DNA from: JAAFIP01 sp031367325
Lineage (GTDB): Bacteria; Pseudomonadota; Gammaproteobacteria; Burkholderiales; Burkholderiaceae_C
DNA: 21,614 bases
Assembly: GCA_031367325.1 (NCBI GenBank)
Contig: JANLPQ010000121.1
Location: 1-21,614 of the forward strand
Direction of reading: 5' to 3'
Part shown: one piece after another, positions 15,145-21,614 of the stretch
Position numbering within the stretch: position 1 is the first letter of the stretch
How the letters are laid out: each line of letters starts with the position of its first letter
Made by a program: the position numbers and the translations under genes
Notes under the pieces: model-generated
What the model was told of the DNA's origin: nothing
Database searches by the model: none
The model's input: the letters and a program-made list of their open reading frames with translations, nothing else

Positions 15145-15330
15145 TTTATCCATCCAACGAGCTTACCGAAACGCGGGCTGTCCCAAACCCAGCAAAGAAT
15201 AATGTGACGAGTCGGGTCCGTCTCGATGAAAAATATGTAGCAAGGCGCGCGTTGTTGAAGGCAGCGCACCAAAGACCATTATTCGCGCGTGTTTGCGGAA
15301 TATTTTTGCAGCGAGATGCCCGGCTCGAGT
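15098..15330 (+). repeat. Long repeat, copy 2 (inverted partner of 10096-10325)
   Basis: This copy starts with the short palindromic repeat (15098-15144) and ends at GCCCGGCTCGAGT. It pairs with copy 1 as an inverted repeat about 4.8 kb apart, flanking the EEP, Rossmann-fold and rhlE genes. Sequence similarity upstream, at about 15072-15097, with 21270-21297 shows that the short repeat itself carries a T-rich leader of about 25-30 bp. Confidence 0.85.
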
Positions 15331-15603
15331 CCAGCTTAATCGGAGATACCATTAGCCCAGAGATCAACTTCGAGGTAAGCCAGTTGGACAGCACAATCGA
15401 CCCGGCCCGCCCCAAACCCCGCTCAAACTTGTGGGCAATGAACGAAATACAACTAGTTACCCAATTATCTGCGGCCCTATTTATGTAGTTTATAAGTTAG
15501 TGTGTACATACTACTAGCGGTTCAATAGTCTGATTTGATAGAATAGGGGTGTTAACAATGCAGATTTTTGACATAACGCTGGCTGAAAAATCCACGATGT
15601 GAG

Positions 15604-15693
15604 ACACCCACAGGCTGTCCACCGTTGATCCACAGCTCACCCACAAGTTACCCTTGAAGTTGCCCACAGAAAATGTGGATAAGCTGTGTATAA
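15604..15693. other. DnaA-box cluster, origin-like
   Basis: TGTGGATAA (15674-15682) and TGTGTATAA (15685-15693) are perfect reverse complements of the DnaA consensus TTATNCACA, exactly 11 bp apart. TGATCCACA (15626-15634) is one mismatch from the top-strand box, and TCACCCACA (15637-15645) and TTGCCCACA (15660-15668) are two away. The left flank (about 15430-15600) is AT-rich, as a duplex-unwinding element would be. Genes on either side point outward. Candidates are the chromosomal or a secondary origin, a DnaA-titrating or reactivating site, or DnaA control of lepA. The dnaA, dnaN and rpmH genes are not adjacent. Confidence 0.55.
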
Positions 15694-15762
15694 AATCTTG
15701 TTGTTAGGCGGCAACGACTAAAAATACCTGTTTTTAGTGCTGTGCCCGACGTGCTTTTTGCC

Positions 15763-15768
15763 TACAAT
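15763..15768 (+). promoter_or_regulatory. Possible -10 element TACAAT
   Basis: TACAAT matches the sigma-70 -10 consensus TATAAT at five of six bases and lies about 6 bases before the start of the hairpin-rich segment ending in a terminator. No good -35 hexamer is found at 16-18 bp spacing, so an activator might be needed or the match may be chance. Confidence 0.35.
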
Positions 15769-15773
15769 GAAAG

Positions 15774-15843
15774 TCCAACTATCGCAGTTGCCAAAGATTG
15801 TTGGTTTCGGGGCACGTCACTATTTAGGACGTGCCCCTTTTTC
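15774..15843 (+). ncRNA. Candidate small RNA or lepA leader RNA
   Basis: A segment of about 70 nt is bounded upstream by a TACAAT box and downstream by an intrinsic terminator. It contains a perfect hairpin CAACT-ATCGC-AGTTG (15776-15790), a competing pairing CCAAC/GTTGG (15775-15779 and 15800-15804), then the terminator stem. It has no open frame. It could be a free sRNA or an attenuator for lepA, whose ATG is 75 bp beyond the T-run. No known RNA family was recognised. Confidence 0.4.
15809..15843 (+). terminator. Intrinsic terminator upstream of lepA
   Basis: A perfect 10-bp GC-rich stem, GGGGCACGTC (15809-15818) with GACGTGCCCC (15828-15837), with a 9-base loop, is followed directly by TTTTTCTT. 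It reads on the plus strand and ends whatever is transcribed from about 15770, isolating or attenuating lepA. Confidence 0.88.
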
Positions 15844-15917
15844 TTGTGCGGTCCATCTACACAGCGGCAACTCGTTGTAGATCAAGCACTTATTGAATTT
15901 GTTTAAGAACTTCGTTG

Positions 15918-17735
<1,818 letters not shown>

Positions 17736-17760
17736 CCGTTAGTAGATAGGTAGAAGACGC

Positions 17761-18759
17761 ATGCTAAATTTCATGCCCGCGCTCACAGGCGCGGTGTTGG
17801 CACTGTTTGTGGGCTACGCTGGCGCGTGGTATTTTGGCAAGATTGACGGCAACTTTTCGTTGCTGCTGTTTTTGGCCTGCGTTGTGACTGGTCTGTACTG
17901 GCTGGCCGAGCGTTTTTACTTTTTGCCTAGCCGCCGAAAAGCGGCTGCCGCGCTGGTTGAGCAAAGCGCTGTGCGCCAAGCCGAGCTGACCAAAATGGGC
18001 ATCGCTAAAAGCGACATCCACGGCCAGGAAATGAACGAGGCGCAAGGCAAGCTGCTGATGCAGCCCTGGTGGCTAGACTGGACAGCAGGGCTGTTTCCGG
18101 TGATCATCATTGTGTTTTTGCTGCGATCATTTTTGTTTGAGCCGTTCAAAATCCCCTCGGGCTCGATGATTCCTACCTTGTGGGTGGGCGATTTGATTTT
18201 GGTGAACAAATTTACCTACGGCGTGCGCTTGCCGGTAATCAACCAAAAAATCATCGAGGTGAATAGCCCGCAGCGCGGCGACGTGATGGTGTTTCGCTAC
18301 CCGCCCAAGCCCAGCTTTGACTATATTAAGCGTGTCATCGGCGTGCCCGGCGACGAGGTAAGCTACCTGAACAAAAAGTTGATGATCAACGGCAAGCTTT
18401 TGTCTAAAGACCCGCAGCCCGACTTTTTTGACGAGGACAGCTTGCGCTACAGCAAACAGTTTGAAGAAGTGGTGCTGTCCGACAAAGGCGAGGTCAAGCA
18501 CAAGCTGCTGAACGACGATGACCGCCCCGCTTTTATACCCGGCACCGAAGACTTTCCTAATAAGCAAAACTGCCTGTACAGTGCTGAGGGCGTGGTCTGC
18601 AAAGTACCCGAAGGCCACTACTTTATGATGGGCGATAACCGCGATAATTCAGCTGATTCGCGTTACTGGGGGTTTGTGCCTGAAAAAAATATTGTTGGCA
18701 AGGCCTTCTTTGTGTGGATGAATTTTGGTAACCTCAAGCGCATTGGCGCATTTCAATAA
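17761..18759 (+). CDS. lepB: Signal peptidase I
   Basis: A 332-residue inner-membrane serine protease that removes Sec and Tat signal peptides. Two N-terminal membrane helices (about 5-25 and 32-50) are followed by a basic cytoplasmic segment and a further helix (about 108-125). The catalytic domain has IPSGSMIPTL with nucleophile Ser135, GDLILVNKFTYGVRLP, RGDVMVF, FDYIKRVIGVPGDEV with general base Lys190, and the C-terminal GDNRDNSADSRYWGFVP box. The loop between about 205 and 280 is longer than in the minimal enzyme, as is common in proteobacteria. Coupling to lepA is the classic arrangement. The ribosome site is weak (AGGTAGAAG). Confidence 0.97.
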   Translation: MLNFMPALTGAVLALFVGYAGAWYFGKIDGNFSLLLFLACVVTGLYWLAERFYFLPSRRKAAAALVEQSAVRQAELTKMGIAKSDIHGQEMNEAQGKLLMQPWWLDWTAGLFPVIIIVFLLRSFLFEPFKIPSGSMIPTLWVGDLILVNKFTYGVRLPVINQKIIEVNSPQRGDVMVFRYPPKPSFDYIKRVIGVPGDEVSYLNKKLMINGKLLSKDPQPDFFDEDSLRYSKQFEEVVLSDKGEVKHKLLNDDDRPAFIPGTEDFPNKQNCLYSAEGVVCKVPEGHYFMMGDNRDNSADSRYWGFVPEKNIVGKAFFVWMNFGNLKRIGAFQ

Positions 18760-18774
18760 TCTTGGGAGCAATCT

Positions 18775-19137
18775 ATGAAGTCTGTGACTCTGAAATCTAA
18801 GCAACGTGGCATTTCGTTTTTTGGTCTGGTGTTTGTCGGTGGTATCTTGGCGTTTGCCGGCGTGATTGGCGCGCAAGTCGCGCCTACTATCATCGAGTAC
18901 CAAGCCATTAAAAAAGCCGCTAACAAAGCCGCTAACGAAGGCAGCACACCGCCCGACATTCGCCGTATTTTTGAAGCTGCCTCCGCGATTGATGACTTCA
19001 AAGCTGTTACAGGCAAAGACCTGGACATTACCAAACAGGGCGACAAAGCCGTGGTAAGTTTTGCCTACAACAAAGAAATTCACATGGGTGGTCCGGCGTT
19101 TTTGTTGATCAAATACTCCGGTACCACGGCCAAGTAA
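18775..19137 (+). CDS. DUF4845 domain membrane protein
   Basis: A 120-residue protein. A short basic N terminus (KSKQRGISFFG) precedes one membrane helix (about 16-36), then APTIIEYQAIKKAANKAA and a small soluble domain ending MGGPAFLLIKYSG. This matches the DUF4845 proteins found between lepB and rnc in many beta- and gammaproteobacteria. The N terminus resembles a pilin-like membrane anchor, but the function is unknown. GGGAG lies 7 bases before the ATG. It begins 15 bp after lepB and is followed 19 bp later by rnc, so it is co-transcribed. Confidence 0.93.
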   Translation: MKSVTLKSKQRGISFFGLVFVGGILAFAGVIGAQVAPTIIEYQAIKKAANKAANEGSTPPDIRRIFEAASAIDDFKAVTGKDLDITKQGDKAVVSFAYNKEIHMGGPAFLLIKYSGTTAK

Positions 19138-19156
19138 CCCCCCAGCGGATGCCTCT

Positions 19157-19852
19157 TTGCACAGCCTAGCCCCCACCAGCACCCACGCCGCGCTGCAGCA
19201 GCGGCTGGGATACACCTTTACCCGGCCCGCGCTGCTGGCTTGCGCCTTAACGCACCGCAGTTTTAGCGCTGACCATAATGAGCGGCTGGAGTTTTTAGGC
19301 GATTCGGTGCTGAACCTAGCTGTATCGGGCATGCTGTACCAAGCGCTAGAAACTTTGCCCGAAGGCGAGCTATCGCGCGTGCGGGCTAATTTGGTCAAGC
19401 AAGACACCCTGCACCAGCTGGCCGTAGAGCTGGGGTTAACTGGCATGGTGCGCTTGGGCGAGGGCGAGCTACGCTCGGGCGGGCAAAAACGCCCCTCCAT
19501 TTTGGCCGACGCGCTAGAGGCGCTGATTGGCGCGGTGTATTTAGACGCAGGGTTTGACATTGCCGCCGCCTTGGTGCGCCGTTTGTTTGAAAAAGTGCAA
19601 ATCAACCCGCAAATGGCCGCTGCCGCCAAAGACCCCAAGACCGAGCTGCAAGAATGGCTGCAGGGCCGCAAGATGAACTTGCCTGCCTACACGGTAGTAG
19701 GCACCACAGGCGCTGCGCACCAACAAACCTTTGAAGTCGAATGCATGATCACCGAGCTGGGCCGCAGCGAGCGCGGCCTGGGTGCATCGCGCCGCGCGGC
19801 TGAGCAAGCGGCGGCCACATCGCTGCTGCGCAGCCTGCGTAAAGCTGCTTAA
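19157..19852 (+). CDS. rnc: Ribonuclease III
   Basis: A 231-residue dsRNA-specific endonuclease that processes rRNA precursors and structured mRNAs. The catalytic domain has the signature ERLEFLGDS (42-50; Glu42, Glu45 and Asp49 at metal-site positions) and ILADALEALIGAVYLD with Asp118 and Glu121. The C-terminal dsRNA-binding domain runs from DPKTELQEWLQ to SRRAAEQAAA. No in-frame ATG precedes the conserved region, so translation must begin at the TTG at 19157, 19 bp after the DUF4845 stop, and the Shine-Dalgarno is weak. An out-of-frame ATG at 19149 opens a six-codon frame overlapping the TTG, which could tune initiation. The length matches the family. Confidence 0.96.
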   Translation: MHSLAPTSTHAALQQRLGYTFTRPALLACALTHRSFSADHNERLEFLGDSVLNLAVSGMLYQALETLPEGELSRVRANLVKQDTLHQLAVELGLTGMVRLGEGELRSGGQKRPSILADALEALIGAVYLDAGFDIAAALVRRLFEKVQINPQMAAAAKDPKTELQEWLQGRKMNLPAYTVVGTTGAAHQQTFEVECMITELGRSERGLGASRRAAEQAAATSLLRSLRKAA

Positions 19853-19981
19853 CCCCGAGGGCGTACTACGCCCGAACCAGCGCATTAACCCACGCCTTCG
19901 CCAACGCCTCCTCGCCACCGTCTTACCCCACGTTTTATCCAGCGCTTGCGTTGGCTACTTTAGTATTTCACAATCAGCACT
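19853..19981 (+). other. rnc-era spacer with a small hairpin
   Basis: This gap of 129 bp is the widest inside the rnc-era-recO run. GGGCG-TACTA-CGCCC (19859-19873) can form a 5-bp hairpin just after the rnc stop, without a T-run. A second weak stem CCAGCGC/GCGTTGG lies near 19938-19953. No Shine-Dalgarno precedes the era ATG. RNase III cleavage or a local promoter is possible but unproven. Confidence 0.4.
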
Positions 19982-21241
19982 ATGGCCGTCACACCCCAAC
20001 CCAAAACTCCAGCGGCTAAAACTGCGGCTGCTAAAACCACGCTGGTTAAAACCGCACCTGCTAAAAAAACTGCGGTTAAAAAACCTGCTGTAAAAACTGC
20101 ACCTGCAAAAGCAGCCGTAGCGCCTGAACCGGTAGTGGACAGTGCGCAGCCTGCAATTGCCACTGCCACTGCACCCGTACCCGAAGCTACAACCGTAGCC
20201 AAACCACGCGCCTCCAAAGTCGCTCCGCGCAAAGCGCCTGTAGCACCGGTGGACAACGCTGTGCTAGACGACTTCTTTAAAAAAGCCTTGGTATCGGGTG
20301 CGCCCGACCAAAGCAACGCATCAGCCCAACCCACTGAAAGCCAAGGCCCGCAGCGCGCAGGCCTGATCGCCATCGTAGGCAAGCCTAACGTGGGCAAATC
20401 CACCCTGCTCAACGCGCTGGTCGGCCAAAAAATCAGCATCACCTCGCGCAAGGCGCAAACCACGCGGCACCGTATTTTGGGCATTCGCACGCATGGCGTC
20501 ACGCAGTGCGTGTTTGCCGATACGCCGGGTTTTCAAACCGTGCACGGCAACGCGCTGAACAAAGCGCTGAACAAAACTGTCAGCGGCACCGTGAGCGGTG
20601 TGGATTTGGTGCTGTTTGTCGTCGAGGCGGGCAGCTTTACGCCCGCAGACGCACGCGTGCTCAAGCTGCTGGCCAAGAACACCCAAGTTATTTTGATTGC
20701 CAACAAGTTTGACACCATCCACCGCCGCGCCGAGATAGCGCCGTGGCTGCAGGCTATGCAAACACAGCACAACTATGCTGAGATCATCCCCATGTCGGCC
20801 AAAAACACCCGCGACATTGAGCGCCTGCTAGCCGTGTGCGAAAAATACCTGCCCGAGCAACCGTGGATGTACGCGGCTGGCGAGCTAACCGACCGCAGCG
20901 AGAAGTTTTTAGCCGCCGAGATGGTGCGCGAAAAGCTCTTTCGCTTAACCGGCGACGAGCTGCCCTACACCAGCACCGTGGTGATTGACCAGTTTAGCGA
21001 GGAGCCGGGCATTACCGCCAAGCGCTTGGTCAAAATTGCCGCCACCATCGTGGTAGAGCGCGACGGCCACAAAGCCATGGTGATAGGCGAGGGCGGCGAG
21101 CGCCTAAAACGTATCGGCATGGAGGCGCGGCTAGAGCTAGAAAAACTGATGGACGCCAAAGTGTTTTTGCAGCTGTGGGTGAAGGTAAAAAGCGGCTGGG
21201 CAGACAACGCGGTGCATTTAAAGTCGTACGGGTATGAATAA
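19982..21241 (+). CDS. era: GTPase Era with a long Lys/Ala-rich N-terminal extension
   Basis: A 419-residue protein against about 300 for typical Era. The GTPase core from about residue 124 has GKPNVGKS (133-140), RKAQTTRHR, DTPG (180-183), NKFD (241-244; NKxD with Phe at the variable position) and SAK (272-274). The C-terminal KH domain carries VIGEGG (367-372) and ends VHLKSYGYE. Era binds the 3' end of 16S rRNA and assists 30S maturation. Residues 1-122 are low-complexity: AKT/PAKKTA/VKKPAV repeats resembling histone-H1-like tails, then a Pro/Ala stretch and DDFFKKAL. The extension has no stop and a strong protein-like Lys/Ala/Pro bias, so it appears to be translated, but the ATG lacks a ribosome site, and an internal GTG near 20260 could give a shorter form. 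Confidence 0.93.
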   Translation: MAVTPQPKTPAAKTAAAKTTLVKTAPAKKTAVKKPAVKTAPAKAAVAPEPVVDSAQPAIATATAPVPEATTVAKPRASKVAPRKAPVAPVDNAVLDDFFKKALVSGAPDQSNASAQPTESQGPQRAGLIAIVGKPNVGKSTLLNALVGQKISITSRKAQTTRHRILGIRTHGVTQCVFADTPGFQTVHGNALNKALNKTVSGTVSGVDLVLFVVEAGSFTPADARVLKLLAKNTQVILIANKFDTIHRRAEIAPWLQAMQTQHNYAEIIPMSAKNTRDIERLLAVCEKYLPEQPWMYAAGELTDRSEKFLAAEMVREKLFRLTGDELPYTSTVVIDQFSEEPGITAKRLVKIAATIVVERDGHKAMVIGEGGERLKRIGMEARLELEKLMDAKVFLQLWVKVKSGWADNAVHLKSYGYE

Positions 21242-21297
21242 GCTGCACTGCACGTGCAAACCTGTTCCAAGCCCTATTTTTTAAGCTTTTTAGCCCT

Positions 21298-21345
21298 CTA
21301 ACCCAAGTAAATCCTGCTCAAGCAGCTATGAAAAAGATAGTTAAC
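21298..21345 (+). repeat. Short palindromic repeat spanning the recO start codon
   Basis: CTAACCCAAGTAAATCCTGC then TCAAGCAGCTATGAAAAAGATAGTTA. The ATG within the repeat is the recO start, and the first few recO codons (AAA AAG ATA GTT) come from the repeat tail. The upstream T-rich leader (about 21270-21297) also matches that of the 15098 copy. The palindromic core lies where a Shine-Dalgarno is expected. Confidence 0.8.
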
Positions 21346-21614
21346 GAGCCTGCCTTTGTGCTGCACCGCTACGACTGGAGCGAGTCTAGCCTGATCCTGG
21401 AGGTGTTTACCCGCCACCACGGCCGCATCGCGCTGGTGGCCAAGGGCGTCAAGCGCCCCAGCTCGCAGTTTCGCCCCATTTTGCTGCCGCTGCAGCCGCT
21501 GCACATTGCCTTTGGCGGCGACGCCGAGGTGCGCACCCTCAAAGCCGCCGAATGGATGGGCGGCCTGACCATGCCCAGCGGCGACGTGCTGATGTCGGGC
21601 TACTACATCAACGA
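21328..21614 (+). CDS. recO: DNA repair protein RecO, 5' part (runs off the window)
   Basis: An open frame of 95 complete codons to the window edge. The N-terminal OB-fold region is typical: EPAFVLHRYDWSESSLILEV, FTRHHGRIALVAKGVKRPSS, then QFRPILLPLQPLHIAFGG and a region leading to DVLMSGYYIN. RecO acts with RecR to load RecA onto SSB-coated single strands in the RecFOR pathway. It is 86 bp after era, in the conserved rnc-era-recO order. The ATG at 21328 is the only plausible start; no ATG lies upstream in frame near the conserved region. It has no Shine-Dalgarno, because a short palindromic repeat occupies the spacer. Confidence 0.93.
   Translation, partial: MKKIVNEPAFVLHRYDWSESSLILEVFTRHHGRIALVAKGVKRPSSQFRPILLPLQPLHIAFGGDAEVRTLKAAEWMGGLTMPSGDVLMSGYYIN

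Larger units (their letters stand above)
14532..15917. other. 1.4-kb gene-free region between divergent rhlE and lepA
   Basis: No protein gene is supported. From left to right it holds the rhlE leader and presumed promoter (14532-14817, nothing clear), a structured element with 34-bp inverted arms (14818-15020), long repeat copy 2 (15098-15330), an AT-rich stretch (about 15430-15600), a DnaA-box cluster (15604-15693), a hairpin CTAAAAA/TTTTTAG (15718-15737), a candidate small RNA with terminator (15774-15843), and the lepA leader, which can form an ATCTACA/TGTAGAT stem near 15857-15882. Confidence 0.7.

Noticed and set aside
10096..15330. Composite transposon flanked by inverted elements.
   Set aside because: The flanking repeats encode no transposase, lack clear terminal inverted repeats with target duplications, and the enclosed genes are ordinary chromosomal genes.

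Overview
The window looks like chromosomal DNA of a betaproteobacterium of the order Burkholderiales, most likely family Comamonadaceae. The grounds are the gene order lepA-lepB-DUF4845-rnc-era-recO, the sequence style of the proteins, and a short palindromic intergenic repeat of a kind I associate with that family. Genus cannot be fixed from the sequence; a Rhodoferax- or Polaromonas-like organism is a guess. No tRNA, rRNA, CRISPR array, prophage or intact insertion sequence was seen.

Layout. (1) 1-254: repeat-rich, no gene. (2) 255-4839, all on the minus strand: a secreted lipoprotein alpha/beta hydrolase, a secreted protein of unknown function, an ECF sigma factor, and a one-pass membrane protein with C-terminal ankyrin repeats that overlaps the sigma gene by 4 bp and is probably its anti-sigma factor. 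(3) 4840-5320: divergent intergenic region with one short repeat. (4) 5321-9951, plus strand: a translationally coupled pair encoding a giant DUF2339 membrane protein and a DUF3999 protein. (5) 9952-10584: repeats only. (6) 10585-14531, minus strand: RhlE-type DEAD-box RNA helicase, a NAD(P)-binding oxidoreductase and an endonuclease/exonuclease/phosphatase protein. (7) 14532-15917: 1.4 kb without a protein gene, holding a structured inverted-repeat element, the inverted partner of the long repeat in (5), a cluster of DnaA boxes beside AT-rich DNA, and a candidate small RNA with an intrinsic terminator. (8) 15918-21614, plus strand: lepA, lepB, DUF4845 gene, rnc, era and the 5' part of recO. 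These are housekeeping genes for translation, protein export, RNA processing, ribosome assembly and DNA repair.

The housekeeping genes are ordinary. The unusual material is non-coding or lies at gene edges. A roughly 45-bp palindromic repeat occurs six times: it supplies the recO start codon, and two copies lie inside protein genes. A 230-bp repeat forms an inverted pair around the rhlE block. An origin-like DnaA-box cluster sits where transcription diverges (rhlE leftward, lepA rightward). Era carries a 120-residue histone-H1-like N-terminal extension. The sigma factor/ankyrin/secreted-protein cluster is the best candidate for a little-described signalling system.
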